Shown: positions 1 to 8,817 of the stretch, one piece after another | How positions within the stretch are numbered: the stretch's first letter is position 1 | Layout of the letters: every line of letters starts with the position of its first letter | Assembly (NCBI GenBank): GCA_963802575.1 | Contig: CAWDJF010000001.1 | Coordinates: 62,001 to 126,000 of the forward strand | Direction: 5' to 3' | DNA length: 64,000 bases | Source: DATFTE01 sp963802575 | Lineage (GTDB): Bacteria > Acidobacteriota > Terriglobia > Terriglobales > Acidobacteriaceae | The notes under the pieces: generated by a model | What the model saw: the letters and a program-made list of their open reading frames with translations, nothing else | The model's database searches: none | Told to the model about the DNA's origin: nothing | Translations under genes and position numbers: made by a program

Positions 1-29
1 TCCAGTCGTGTCGTACAGCTGCCTGACTG

Positions 30-1133
30 TCAGCGACTCACTGGCAGATACACATCCGCAATCCTCCTCGCGAGACTCGCGGGCACCAGGTCGTCGCGAT
101 TGGAAAGAATGATGATCGTTAATCCGCCTTCCGTAAACCGCTGAATCGTCGTGCGGAAGCCCACAGTCTCTCCGTAATGCCACATGCGGGCGTGGCCTTT
201 GTAGGGGTTCAGGAACCATCCGAAGCCGTAGGCCGCGGGAGTGTTGTCAGGTTCCATGACAGAGTGGTCTGCAACCTGGACTGGCGTCCATGCAGGCTTC
301 ATTTCCGCTTCGCTCAATAGCGTATGTTGCGCCAGAGCGCGATCCCATTTGGCGAGGTCTTCGATCGACGAGTAAACCCCGCCATCGCCCAACGTGGCTG
401 AGGTGTCGCTTTGGTCGTTCCGCACCCAAGCACCGTTCTTTCTTGTATGGCCGTAGGCACGATTCGTGACTTCATTCTTCCCTTTCTCATAAGCTACGGT
501 GTTGGTCATCTGCAGAGGGACAAAGACACGATCGTGAAGAAACTCGCCGAACGATTGGCCCGAGATCTTCTCCACCACCATCGCCAGCACTACGTATCCC
601 GAGTTGCTGTAATCCCAATGCGTGCCGGGCGCAAACTTCGTCTTGCTCTGATGCTTCAGCAAGTCGAGCACCTCGGCATCGTGAATCTGCCGCAGCTTCT
701 CTTCGGGAACGCCAGGCTGCGCCTGCATCAGATCTTCGTAGTCGAGCAGGCCCGAAGTGTGATTCAGCAGGTTTCGAACGGTGATCGCTTTTCCGTAGGC
801 GGGAAAGTCAGGAAAGATGTCAGCGAGCCGATCTTCGTAGCGCAGCTTACCGTCGTGAACCAGCAGCATGACGGCCATCGCGGTGAATTGCTTGGTGCAG
901 GATGCCAGCCGGAAATTGGTATGGCTGTCGATTTTGCGGAGCGTCTTCAGATCGGCAATGCCATATCCGCGCTCGAAGACGGCTTCGCCATTCTTGAAAA
1001 CCAGGACAGCAGCGCCCGGAGAATTTGGTTTTACGTTCGCGAAGAGAGCATCAATCTCCCTTGCACGATCCGTGTCATCGGCGTGCGCGGCGAGGGAGAT
1101 CAACAAGAGCGCCATCAGGCCTGCTCTCCTCAT
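30..1133 (-). CDS. Serine hydrolase, beta-lactamase/PBP4* (class C) family, secreted
   Basis: The protein has about 367 residues and an N-terminal hydrophobic signal peptide (MRRAGLMALLLISLAAHA), so it is probably periplasmic. The class C beta-lactamase/DD-peptidase motifs are visible: SCTK (Ser78 and Lys81, the SxxK nucleophile and base), YSN (Tyr175-Asn177), and HYG near residue 315 in place of KTG. Relatives hydrolyse esters, D-amino-acid peptides or beta-lactams; the substrate cannot be told from sequence. The ATG at 1133 is preferred because it starts the signal peptide and overlaps the pgeF stop (ATGA, 1130-1133). The open frame continues upstream to 1223 but there it only shadows pgeF. 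The overlap suggests translational coupling with pgeF. Confidence 0.88.
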   Translation of the reverse strand: MRRAGLMALLLISLAAHADDTDRAREIDALFANVKPNSPGAAVLVFKNGEAVFERGYGIADLKTLRKIDSHTNFRLASCTKQFTAMAVMLLVHDGKLRYEDRLADIFPDFPAYGKAITVRNLLNHTSGLLDYEDLMQAQPGVPEEKLRQIHDAEVLDLLKHQSKTKFAPGTHWDYSNSGYVVLAMVVEKISGQSFGEFLHDRVFVPLQMTNTVAYEKGKNEVTNRAYGHTRKNGAWVRNDQSDTSATLGDGGVYSSIEDLAKWDRALAQHTLLSEAEMKPAWTPVQVADHSVMEPDNTPAAYGFGWFLNPYKGHARMWHYGETVGFRTTIQRFTEGGLTIIILSNRDDLVPASLARRIADVYLPVSR

Positions 1134-1978
1134 GGCTTGATTCCCGCAATCGCCAGCAACCGTCCCGCTGTGTCTTTTTCTTTTCGATAGGAGAACAGCA
1201 CATCCGTTCGGCACGAGGTGCAAAGCGGCGACGCGCTGATGTGCTTCGCGGGCACCCCGGCGTCGACCAACTGCCGTCGGTTGGCCTCGACTAGATCCAG
1301 GAAGATTTTCTTGGGCAACACGTGTTCGCTGTGTCCCGGTGCGCGCGCGGTCAAAAACAGCAGCGGATAGCGCTCGTGAATTTCGTCCGACTCTTTGGTC
1401 TCACGAAAGAGTTCATTGGCGTAGGCGAATTGCGACTCAAATCGATCGCGCACTTCCTGCCCCACCTGATAGCAGCAGTTGTGAACTCCCGGCCCAATGG
1501 TTGCGCGAATGTCTTTCGGTTGAGTCCCGAAGTGGCGTCTCATTTCGCCAACACCTTTTTCCACAATGCGCTGCACCGTACCGCGCCAGCCCGCGTGAAA
1601 CACGCCAATCGCGCGGCGTTTCGCATCCACCAGGATGACCGGCAGACAGTCAGCGGTTTGTATGGCAATCAGCAACCCGGGCGTGCGAGTAATGAGCCCG
1701 TCACCGGCAAGCTGTTGCTCCGGGACGCCCGTGACGTGATGAATCAGATCGGAATGAATCTGGCGAAGAATCACTAGCGGCCACGGTTTGGTTCTCGCGA
1801 GTTTCTTGATCAGCGCCGCGCGATTGCGCTCCACCGCTCGCCGCGAAGCGCTTTTCGTAAATCCGAGATTGCCGGAGGCACGCGTGGTGAAGGCATGCAC
1901 CAGCCACGGCAGTTTTTTCAGCGACGTCGATTGCAGCAAAACTTGTTTGGCAGGGACCTTGGTCGGCACGAGAATCAT
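1130..1978 (-). CDS. pgeF: Peptidoglycan editing factor PgeF (YfiH/laccase-domain, DUF152)
   Basis: This 282-residue protein shows the hallmarks of the YfiH/LACC1 family: TADCLPV, then HAGWRGT, then GPGVHNCCYQVG, which supply the His/Cys metal-binding pocket, and a C-terminal SYR segment. Characterised relatives act as purine nucleoside phosphorylase/adenosine deaminase-like enzymes. In E. coli YfiH removes misincorporated L-Ser from peptidoglycan precursors. The protein is expected in the cytoplasm. Its stop overlaps the start of the downstream serine hydrolase, so the two form a pair that may share a cell-wall role (inference). Confidence 0.9.
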   Translation of the reverse strand: MILVPTKVPAKQVLLQSTSLKKLPWLVHAFTTRASGNLGFTKSASRRAVERNRAALIKKLARTKPWPLVILRQIHSDLIHHVTGVPEQQLAGDGLITRTPGLLIAIQTADCLPVILVDAKRRAIGVFHAGWRGTVQRIVEKGVGEMRRHFGTQPKDIRATIGPGVHNCCYQVGQEVRDRFESQFAYANELFRETKESDEIHERYPLLFLTARAPGHSEHVLPKKIFLDLVEANRRQLVDAGVPAKHISASPLCTSCRTDVLFSYRKEKDTAGRLLAIAGIKP

Positions 1979-2378
1979 AGTACCAAGCCATTCGATTTCG
2001 AGACTTTAGTCTCGCTTGCGCTTGTCCCGACCGGGCGGTCAGTCGCCGGCGCGCTTCGCTGCAACCATCTGGAATCACAATTACTTGTGACCTGGCGCAC
2101 ATTCCCGAGGTACCACGAAGACGCACAATCGCCCTGTTGCGCTGCGCCCAGGGAGTGCCAGGTTAGGCGCAGGGGCTTGGAAGAGCCGCGTAAATGAGCG
2201 AGAATATTTGTTTGCTCAATGAGAGGACACTGGTTATTTTTGGGGCGTTAAAAAAATCGCTTGCATTCGCTGGCGCCCAATTCTTTCCGACTGCCTCGAG
2301 CCTTCCTGCCTGCGTTCGTGTAGCGCGAGACCGCTGAACGGCCGTTCCAGGGTTTTTCATTTGTGAGGAGACGTTCTT
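1979..2378. other. 400-bp intergenic region upstream of pckG
   Basis: No open frame here looks like a gene. It separates pgeF (leftward) from pckG (rightward), so it should hold both promoters, but I see no convincing -35/-10 pair. A short inverted repeat, AGACTTTAGTCT, lies near 2001. A good Shine-Dalgarno (GAGGAG, 2365-2370) sits 8 nt before the pckG ATG. Confidence 0.5.
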
Positions 2379-4211
2379 ATGGCAAGTCTTACAGTTGAAG
2401 TTGAATCGGCGACAAGTTCCGGGAAAAATCGCGAACTCGCCCAATGGGTTGAAGATGTCGCGCAGATGTGCCGCCCCGAACGCATTCACTGGTGCGATGG
2501 TTCCCGCGACGAATATCAGAGAATGACGCGCCTCATGATTCAGTCGGGCATCGCCATTCCCCTGAATGACGCCAAGCGTCCCAACAGCGTGCTCGTGCGT
2601 TCCAATCCCGGTGATGTGGCCCGCGTCGAAGACCGCACCTTCATTTGCGCCAAGACCAAAGAGGAAGCCGGCCCGACCAATAACTGGGAAGATCCCGCCA
2701 AGATGAAAGAGAAGCTCAAGGGCCTCTACACGGGATCGATGGTCGGCCGCACCATGTACGTCATTCCCTACAGCATGGGCCCGATCGGATCGCAGATTGC
2801 GAAGATCGGAGTCGAGATCACCGACTCGCCCTACGTCGTCGCCAACATGCACATCATGGCGCGCGTGGGCAATCGCGTGCTTGAAGTGCTGGGAGAAACC
2901 GGAGAGTTCGTGCGCGGCTTGCACTCCATCGGCGCACCGCTGGGACCGAACGATCAGGACTCGACCTGGCCTTGCAACGCGGAGCAGAAATATATCTGCC
3001 ACTTCCCTGACACGCGCGAGATCTGGTCGTACGGCTCCGGCTACGGCGGCAACGCGCTGCTGGGCAAGAAGTGTCACGCGCTGCGCATTGCATCGGTGCA
3101 GGCCCGCGACGAAGGCTGGATGGCCGAGCACATGCTCATCCTCAAGCTGACCAATCCCAAGGGCGAGGCCAAATACATGACGGGGGCGTTTCCCTCGGCG
3201 TGCGGCAAGACCAATCTGGCGATGCTGGTGCCGACGATTCCGGGATGGAAGGTCGAAACCATCGGCGATGACATCGCTTGGATGAAGTTCGGGAAAGACG
3301 GACGCCTGTACGCGATCAATCCTGAGTTCGGATTCTTCGGCGTGGCGCCGGGCACGAGCATGAAGTCGAATCCAAATGCCATGCTCACTGCCACCAGCAA
3401 TTCCATTTTCACCAACTGCGCGATGACGCCCGATGGCGACATCTGGTGGGAAGGCATGACCGATGACAAACCGGCCGAGTTAATCGACTGGTTGCGTCGT
3501 CCGTGGACCCCGCAATCGGGACGCAAGGCGGCCCATCCCAATGCACGCTTCACCACCCCCGCAAGCCAATGCCCGGTGATTGCGCCCGAGTGGCAAGATC
3601 CTCGCGGCGTGCCCATCGATGCCATCCTGTTTGGCGGACGGCGCGCTGGAATCGTTCCTCTGGTGACCGAATCGCTGAGCTGGCAGCACGGCACCTTCCT
3701 CGGCGCCACCGCGAGCAGCGAAACCACCGCAGCGGCTGTGGGCAAAGTCGGTCAGTTGCGCCGCGATCCCATGGCAATGCTTCCCTTCTGCGGCTATAAC
3801 ATGGGCGACTACTTCGCTCATTATTTGAAGATTGGCGCGACTCCCGGAGCGAAACTGCCGCGCATTTATTACGTCAACTGGTTCCGCACCGACGAGAACG
3901 GCAAGTTCCTGTGGCCTGGATACGGCGAGAACAGCCGCGTTCTAAAGTGGATCTTCGAACGCTGCGATGGCAAGGTTCATGCCAAAGACACACCGATCGG
4001 ACGACTGCCCGAACCGGAAGACCTCGATACCCACGGGCTCAACCTGCCGCCGGAGAGTGTCGCCAAGCTGTTGAGCGTCGATGTCGACGGCTGGCTGGGC
4101 GAAGTGCCGCTCATTCAAGAGCACTTTGCCAAGTTCGGCGATCATCTTCCCGAAGGATTGAGCCGTGAAGTGGGCGATCTCGAAGCGCGGTTGAAGGCGG
4201 CGAAGAAGTAA
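2379..4211 (+). CDS. pckG: Phosphoenolpyruvate carboxykinase (GTP)
   Basis: The protein catalyses oxaloacetate + GTP to phosphoenolpyruvate + GDP + CO2, the entry step of gluconeogenesis. The 610-residue length is normal for the GTP-dependent family. The family signature FPSACGKTNLAML, around residue 270, carries the phosphate-binding loop and reactive cysteine. It is followed by GDDIAWM, INPEFGFFGVAPGTS and a guanine-binding FGGRR segment. The start is supported by GAGGAG 8 nt upstream. The gene stands alone and is closed by a strong hairpin terminator at 4239-4266. Confidence 0.98.
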   Translation: MASLTVEVESATSSGKNRELAQWVEDVAQMCRPERIHWCDGSRDEYQRMTRLMIQSGIAIPLNDAKRPNSVLVRSNPGDVARVEDRTFICAKTKEEAGPTNNWEDPAKMKEKLKGLYTGSMVGRTMYVIPYSMGPIGSQIAKIGVEITDSPYVVANMHIMARVGNRVLEVLGETGEFVRGLHSIGAPLGPNDQDSTWPCNAEQKYICHFPDTREIWSYGSGYGGNALLGKKCHALRIASVQARDEGWMAEHMLILKLTNPKGEAKYMTGAFPSACGKTNLAMLVPTIPGWKVETIGDDIAWMKFGKDGRLYAINPEFGFFGVAPGTSMKSNPNAMLTATSNSIFTNCAMTPDGDIWWEGMTDDKPAELIDWLRRPWTPQSGRKAAHPNARFTTPASQCPVIAPEWQDPRGVPIDAILFGGRRAGIVPLVTESLSWQHGTFLGATASSETTAAAVGKVGQLRRDPMAMLPFCGYNMGDYFAHYLKIGATPGAKLPRIYYVNWFRTDENGKFLWPGYGENSRVLKWIFERCDGKVHAKDTPIGRLPEPEDLDTHGLNLPPESVAKLLSVDVDGWLGEVPLIQEHFAKFGDHLPEGLSREVGDLEARLKAAKK

Positions 4212-4238
4212 AAGCCGTCTGTCGTTAACGTTTCGCCG

Positions 4239-4266
4239 AAAGAGCCCGGAGAATTCCGGGCTCTTT
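4239..4266 (+). terminator. Rho-independent-type terminator of pckG
   Basis: A perfect 12-bp stem (AAAGAGCCCGGA pairing with TCCGGGCTCTTT) has a 4-nt loop, GAAT, and lies 27 nt after the pckG stop. The stem ends in TTT, followed by GCTT, so the U-tract is short. Confidence 0.8.
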
Positions 4267-4272
4267 GCTTCC

Positions 4273-4388
4273 GGTGTCATCCCGAGCGGAGCCATTGGGC
4301 GAAGGCCCACGGCGGAGTCGAGGGACCCCGCGCTCGCTACCCTCGGGAGCCTCTCGGAGTCGCTCGGGGCAGGCTGGCGAAGGCCACG
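4273..4388. repeat. Interspersed GTCATCCCGAGCG repeat (diverged copy)
   Basis: The segment starts with GTCATCCCGAGCGGAGCC and continues with degenerate CGAGGGACCCCGCG and CTCGGGGCAGGCTGGCGAAGG stretches. It belongs to the same family as the copies at 5575, 20270, 26178, 46423, 49330, 51847 and 53060. No coding potential is seen. Confidence 0.6.
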
Positions 4389-4436
4389 TTATTTTTTTCA
4401 GATCAAAAACGCCTTCTGGCTGCATCTAAGACGTAA

Positions 4437-5516
4437 ATGCAATCCCAGCAGTCCAATCCAAGTCTTACCCCGCGGCAGGTATTTTCCGCATGGGGAAACA
4501 TTCTTAGCGGCCGGGCTCCCATGCTCTCCATCGAGATCACACGAGAGTGCCCGCTGCACTGCCCCGGCTGCTACGCCTATGGCAATGATCATCTAGGCGG
4601 CGATACCACCCTCCGCGAGCTTTCCGATTTCCGCGGCGATGCACTCGTCAAAGGCGTTCTCGACCTGGTCGCAAAACATCAGCCGCTGCATGTGTCCTTG
4701 GTGGGGGGCGAGCCGCTGATCCGCCATCGCGAGCTCAGCCGCATTCTCCCAGCCTTGAGCGAACAAGGGAGATTTTCTCTCGTCGTGACCAGCGCCGTCA
4801 TTCCGGTTCCCATGGAGTGGATGAAACTCCCGCGAGTGCGCGTGGCTGTGTCGGTGGATGGATTGCCGGAGCACCATAACGTGCGGCGTCATCCCGCCAC
4901 CTACGAACGCATCCTCGAAAACATTGCCGGACGCGAAGTGAATGTTCATTGGACCATCACGCGCCCCATGATGGAACGCGAAGGATATCTTGAAGATTTT
5001 GTCGCGTACTGGAACGCGCGACCGGAAGTGGATCGCATCTGGGTCAGCCTTTACACTCCGCAAGTGGGCGAAGAAAGTGCGGAAAAACTCACGCAAGCGG
5101 ATCGCGAAAAAATCGCAGCAACATTGCCCGGCTTGCAGAAGCGATATCCCAAGCTGTTGATGAGCGAGGGCATGGCGCGAGCCTTACTTTCACCGCCAGC
5201 GAATCCCAGGGCGTGCATGTTTTCGAAAATGTCGAACAACTACTCGGCTGATCTCAAGACGCGCGTCGAGCCGTGCGTCTTCGGCGGCAATCCCGATTGC
5301 AGCCAGTGCGGATGCATGGCGACGACCGGTATCCGCTTTGTGGAAGAGGCCAAAATTCTGGGGCCGCTGAAGGCGGGACACTTAGTGAATGCCTCGGTCG
5401 GGATCGGACTGGCAGTGAACCGCTTGCGAGAGAGCACAGTCGCGCCAGCCCGCTGGAAACCGCGAATCAAGCGCAGCGAAGAGTTGGTACAGATCGAACA
5501 GGGCTCTGGAGACTAA
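4437..5516 (+). CDS. Radical SAM protein with C-terminal cysteine-rich (SPASM-like) region
   Basis: This 359-residue protein has the radical SAM cluster motif CPLHCPGC (Cys38, Cys42, Cys45), which binds the [4Fe-4S] that cleaves S-adenosylmethionine. It also has the SVGGEP/VSVDGLPEHHN core strands of the TIM barrel. Near the C-terminus cysteines cluster (CMFSK, then PCVFGGNPDCSQCGC), which suggests an auxiliary Fe-S cluster as in SPASM/twitch proteins. The substrate is unknown: no peptide precursor or hopanoid gene lies beside it. It is monocistronic, with repeats on both sides. Confidence 0.82.
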   Translation: MQSQQSNPSLTPRQVFSAWGNILSGRAPMLSIEITRECPLHCPGCYAYGNDHLGGDTTLRELSDFRGDALVKGVLDLVAKHQPLHVSLVGGEPLIRHRELSRILPALSEQGRFSLVVTSAVIPVPMEWMKLPRVRVAVSVDGLPEHHNVRRHPATYERILENIAGREVNVHWTITRPMMEREGYLEDFVAYWNARPEVDRIWVSLYTPQVGEESAEKLTQADREKIAATLPGLQKRYPKLLMSEGMARALLSPPANPRACMFSKMSNNYSADLKTRVEPCVFGGNPDCSQCGCMATTGIRFVEEAKILGPLKAGHLVNASVGIGLAVNRLRESTVAPARWKPRIKRSEELVQIEQGSGD

Positions 5517-5533
5517 TTGTCGGCGTGATCGAG

Positions 5534-5610
5534 TGAATGACGTTGTCCAATTGAATGACGTCATCCAAATGAACGACGTCATCCCGAGCGAAGCGAGGGA
5601 TCTAGCGTGT
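5534..5610. repeat. Triplicated 18-mer leading into a GTCATCCCGAGCGAAGCGAGGGATCT repeat
   Basis: Three imperfect 18-bp units (TGAATGACGTTGTCCAAT, TGAATGACGTCATCCAAA, TGAACGACGTCATCCCGA; 5534-5587) run directly into the interspersed repeat core at 5575-5610. The last unit is the head of that repeat, so it looks as though the repeat boundary was amplified in tandem. Confidence 0.75.
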
Positions 5611-5659
5611 GGCAAGAGTCGCGATTCCTCGGGACAACATCTGGCCACAGCGATCATCC

Positions 5660-5908
5660 TCACGCCTTCTTCAATTTCCGCACGATCCACACCAGCACCA
5701 CCGCACCCAGAATGGCGACGAGAACGTCGGGGATCAGGCCTCCGGAGGAATAAAAGCCGAACAGGCTCATGATCCATCCACCGATGACGGCACCCACGAT
5801 GCCAAGCACGATGTCCATCAAGGGGCCGTACCCCGAGCCCTTCATGATTTTTCCCGTGGCCCATCCGGCGATGAGGCCCACGATAATCACATAGATCAAC
5901 CAGATCAT
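5660..5908 (-). CDS. GlsB/YeaQ/YmgE family (transglycosylase-associated) membrane protein
   Basis: The product is an 82-residue, very hydrophobic protein with about three membrane segments and glycine-rich turns (GLIAGWATGKIMKG, GIVGAVIGGWIM, ILGAVVLVWIVRKLKK). This matches the GlsB/YeaQ/YmgE stress-response family, whose biochemical role is poorly known. The ATG at 5908 is chosen because GGAGGAAATC precedes it; the open frame upstream to 5971 lacks such a site. Confidence 0.88.
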   Translation of the reverse strand: MIWLIYVIIVGLIAGWATGKIMKGSGYGPLMDIVLGIVGAVIGGWIMSLFGFYSSGGLIPDVLVAILGAVVLVWIVRKLKKA

Positions 5909-6006
5909 GATTTCCTCCAGGCGAAACAGAAGCGTCCGGGCAGAGTATTGACCGAAGGGAGTGACTGTCAAGCCTAAGCGCTTGATCTGTGGTTAAATCG
6001 AGAGAT

Positions 6007-6258
6007 ATGTTTGCCCGCAAAATTCGCGTCGAATACGAAGACCAGGGAAAGCGCGTTCCCTGCCCGATGAAGTGGCTCGACAGTTTTTCCATGCGCAATT
6101 TCACCAATGCCCCCGTCTTCGACAATACGTTACCGATCGGCGACGGAGTCATGGAGATTGGAAGCAAAGTTCCGCTCGCAGACCTGAAAGCGGCGATGGA
6201 AGACTGGTTTCAGCGAAAAAGCTACATCGGGAAGAAGGCGTCATTGTTCATTGAATGA
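6007..6258 (+). CDS. Small conserved-looking hypothetical protein
   Basis: This is an 83-residue cytoplasmic protein (MFARKIRVEYEDQGKRVPC...), with no motif I recognise. The compact mixed charged/hydrophobic composition and sensible codon use favour a real gene. An alternative GTG at 5989 would add six residues. Its stop is followed 40 bp later by a heptamer repeat and the convergent MFS gene. Confidence 0.55.
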   Translation: MFARKIRVEYEDQGKRVPCPMKWLDSFSMRNFTNAPVFDNTLPIGDGVMEIGSKVPLADLKAAMEDWFQRKSYIGKKASLFIE

Positions 6259-6298
6259 ATGAGAAGTCAGTCAGCAAGATGCTGCCTGGGTTTGCATT

Positions 6299-6326
6299 CA
6301 ACAATCAAAAATCTACAATCAAAAAT
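6299..6326. repeat. Heptamer tandem array (CAACAAT/CAAAAAT), 4 units
   Basis: The units CAACAAT, CAAAAAT, CTACAAT and CAAAAAT lie end to end with an exact 7-bp period. The array finishes 2 bp before the stop codon of the MFS gene (6329). The same unit family occurs at 13139-13226. Confidence 0.85.
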
Positions 6327-6328
6327 TC

Positions 6329-7951
6329 CTAGTGCATTCCCCCGCCACCCGTGCCCGGCAACCCCCGCTTCATGATAAAAGGCAGCGGAGTCAGAACGGC
6401 AACGATCAGCGCCAGCACTGAGACTACATCGACGTAACCCAGGGTCGTCGCCTGCGCGATGATTTCGCGATACATCAGCGCGTAAGCCCGATGGGTCGAC
6501 TCCATGGCATCGACCCCGTGCACGGTCATGGCGCGGCTCATGCCTGCAATCATCGCTCGAAACTGCGGATTTCCCGCGGAGGCGTGCGCGACCAGATAAT
6601 TCTGGTGCTTCTGCGACTGCCGCAGCACGAACGTAATGATGGTCGCAATTCCGATGCTGCCTCCCACGTTGCGCACGAAAGCGTTCATCGACGAGACCTG
6701 GTTATTCTTCTCCTGCGGAATCCCGACATAGGCGAGCGTGTTCGAGGGAATAAAAATGAAGGCGAGCCCCAGCGTCTGCAGCGTACGCAGCAGTGCAGCT
6801 GTCTGAAAGTCGATACCCAGCGTCATGTGCCGTGACATATAAACGAGCGCCGCAGCGGTCGACGCAAAACCCACGCACATCATCCCGCGCGGATCGACTC
6901 GGGAAACCAGGATGCCGGCGATCGGCATCATCAACAGCATTGCAAAGCCTCCGCCAGCCAGCGCTTCTCCCGCCTGCACTGCGGAATAGCCGAGCAGTGT
7001 TTGCAGAAATTGCGGAATCAACACAGTAGTTCCAAACAGTACCGTGCCCAGAACAAACGTGATCGTCATCGCCGCGGCAAAGTTGCGCGACTTGAAAAGA
7101 TGCAGATCCACAATAGGATTAGGATGGAACCATTCCCAGAAAATCCAGATCACCAAGGCAGTCAGCGCAATGAAGAAGAACATTGCGATCCAGGGAGAAC
7201 TGAGCCAGTCGGACTCCTGCCCCTTGTCGAGCACCACCTGCAGACAGCCCACGCCGAGAGCGACCAACCCCAACCCGACGTAATCGATTTTGAAAGCTTT
7301 GCTCTTGACGCGCTCGACTTCCAGATAGGGCGGATCTTCCACCATGCGATAGGTCAAGAAAAGCGACAGCAGCCCGACTGGAATGTTGATGTAGAAAATC
7401 CAGCGCCAGCTGTAGTTGTCGGTAATCCATCCGCCCAGCGTCGGCCCGATCGCCGGCGCCACCACCACGGCCATTCCATAGACCGCAAAAGCGATGCCCC
7501 GCTGTTTTGGCGGAAACGTGTCAGCAAGAATGGCCTGCTCGCTCGGAGCTAGCCCTCCGCCTCCCGCTCCTTGCAGGATGCGGAAAAAAATCAGCATCCC
7601 AAGACTGGGAGCCAGGCCGCAAAGAAAACTGCTGGCGGTAAATAACATGACGCACGTCATGTAGAAGCGTTTGCGCCCCATGCGCGTCGCAAGCCATGCG
7701 CTTATAGGAAGAATGATCGCGTTCGACACCAGATAACTGGTCAGCACCCAGGTCGATTCGTCCTGCCCCGCGGAAAGACCTCCAGCGATGTGCGGCAGCG
7801 CGACGTTCGCGATGGACGTGTCGAGCACTTCCATGAACGTGGCCAGCGTCACCGTGAGCGCGATCGCCCACGGATTGTGGCTGGGACGCCACACCATGGC
7901 CTCAGCCGGGTTCGGCGGCGCCTGGGAAGTTTGTGCTTGTGCCACCGACAT
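6329..7951 (-). CDS. DHA2 (EmrB/QacA-type) drug:H+ antiporter, MFS
   Basis: This 540-residue inner-membrane protein is of the size and hydrophobicity of 14-TM DHA2 transporters. DHA2 motifs are visible: FMEVLDTSIANVALPHIAG in TM1, LATRMGRKRFY in loop 2-3, and GPTLGGWI (motif C) in TM5. It probably exports hydrophobic drugs or bile-salt-like compounds. The ATG at 7951 is chosen because upstream codons run through the operator shared with the divergent TetR gene. No HlyD/EmrA adaptor is adjacent. Confidence 0.9.
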   Translation of the reverse strand: MSVAQAQTSQAPPNPAEAMVWRPSHNPWAIALTVTLATFMEVLDTSIANVALPHIAGGLSAGQDESTWVLTSYLVSNAIILPISAWLATRMGRKRFYMTCVMLFTASSFLCGLAPSLGMLIFFRILQGAGGGGLAPSEQAILADTFPPKQRGIAFAVYGMAVVVAPAIGPTLGGWITDNYSWRWIFYINIPVGLLSLFLTYRMVEDPPYLEVERVKSKAFKIDYVGLGLVALGVGCLQVVLDKGQESDWLSSPWIAMFFFIALTALVIWIFWEWFHPNPIVDLHLFKSRNFAAAMTITFVLGTVLFGTTVLIPQFLQTLLGYSAVQAGEALAGGGFAMLLMMPIAGILVSRVDPRGMMCVGFASTAAALVYMSRHMTLGIDFQTAALLRTLQTLGLAFIFIPSNTLAYVGIPQEKNNQVSSMNAFVRNVGGSIGIATIITFVLRQSQKHQNYLVAHASAGNPQFRAMIAGMSRAMTVHGVDAMESTHRAYALMYREIIAQATTLGYVDVVSVLALIVAVLTPLPFIMKRGLPGTGGGGMH

Positions 7952-7963
7952 GGTTTCTTTAAC

Positions 7964-7981
7964 ATACATACGCGTATGTAT
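7964..7981. promoter_or_regulatory. Operator of the TetR regulator (18-bp perfect palindrome)
   Basis: ATACATACGCGTATGTAT is a perfect palindrome in the 84-bp divergent interval, 12 bp upstream of the MFS start and 54 bp upstream of the TetR start. Its length and symmetry are typical for TetR-family dimers, so the regulator probably represses the exporter and itself. Confidence 0.78.
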
Positions 7982-8035
7982 ATTTGTAAAGATAACGGGC
8001 CGGGCACCAGGGCGACTTTTTCGGGAGGATAGGCC

Positions 8036-8689
8036 ATGCCATCCTTGGATTCGGGGACGACTCGCGAGCGCATTCCACAGCAAGTTCGCACTCAGACAAC
8101 GCGGCGCAAGTTGCTGCGCTCAGCGGAACACATTTTCGCGCGCGATGGATTCGAAGCCGCGAGCATCGAAGAAATCGCGGACGCCGCCGGATACTCGCGA
8201 GGTGCTTTCTACGCCAATTTCAAGAGCAAGGAAGATCTCTTCATGGCGCTGCTCGAGGATTTTTTCCGCCGCCGCATGGCCGACGTGCAAAGCCTGATGG
8301 AGATTGCGAAAAGCCCGCAAGAACAAGCCCGGCTGTTGCGCAGTTATTATTCGCGGATCGCGAACCAGAAGCAGTGGGTACTGATCTTCCTCGAATACAA
8401 GCTCTTCGCCGTGCGCCACCCAAAGGTGCAGGCTCGCCTACAACAACGCTTGCGCGGGTTGCGCTCGGGCGGCGCCCAGATCCTGCAAAAGCTTTCTACG
8501 GCCCTCGGACATAGAACGCCAGTCTCGAGCATGACGGCGGCGGTGGCTATGGGAGCGCTCTCTAACGCCTTGCTGCTCGAGCATCTGGTCGACCCCATAA
8601 CTCTTCCTTCCTACGATCTTCACGTGCTTCTGAGCCTTTTCTTCGACTCGCTGACCGGCACAAATCAGCTCTCCGAACAAAAACCGTAG
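8036..8689 (+). CDS. TetR/AcrR family transcriptional regulator
   Basis: The 217-residue protein has an N-terminal TetR helix-turn-helix (ASIEEIADAAGYSRGAFYANF, about residues 37-57) after a basic lead-in, and a helical ligand-binding C-terminal domain. It is divergent from the DHA2 exporter with a palindrome between them, so it is most likely the local repressor of that exporter. The start is supported by GGAGGAT upstream. Confidence 0.92.
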   Translation: MPSLDSGTTRERIPQQVRTQTTRRKLLRSAEHIFARDGFEAASIEEIADAAGYSRGAFYANFKSKEDLFMALLEDFFRRRMADVQSLMEIAKSPQEQARLLRSYYSRIANQKQWVLIFLEYKLFAVRHPKVQARLQQRLRGLRSGGAQILQKLSTALGHRTPVSSMTAAVAMGALSNALLLEHLVDPITLPSYDLHVLLSLFFDSLTGTNQLSEQKP

Positions 8690-8817
8690 ACGCAGAGCCG
8701 CCAATCTCCACGGCGTCGCTCCGCTGGTATGTGCACCAACGGGCAATTGTCGGAGCCCGCGGTTTATGTTCTAGTAAACGAAAGTAAGCGGGCTGCGCCA
8801 GAACGTTCAGGGCTATC

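Noticed and set aside
5381..6167. Long minus-strand frame across the radical SAM 3' end and the GlsB gene
   Set aside because: It is a shadow: it overlaps two better-supported genes and shows low-complexity composition.
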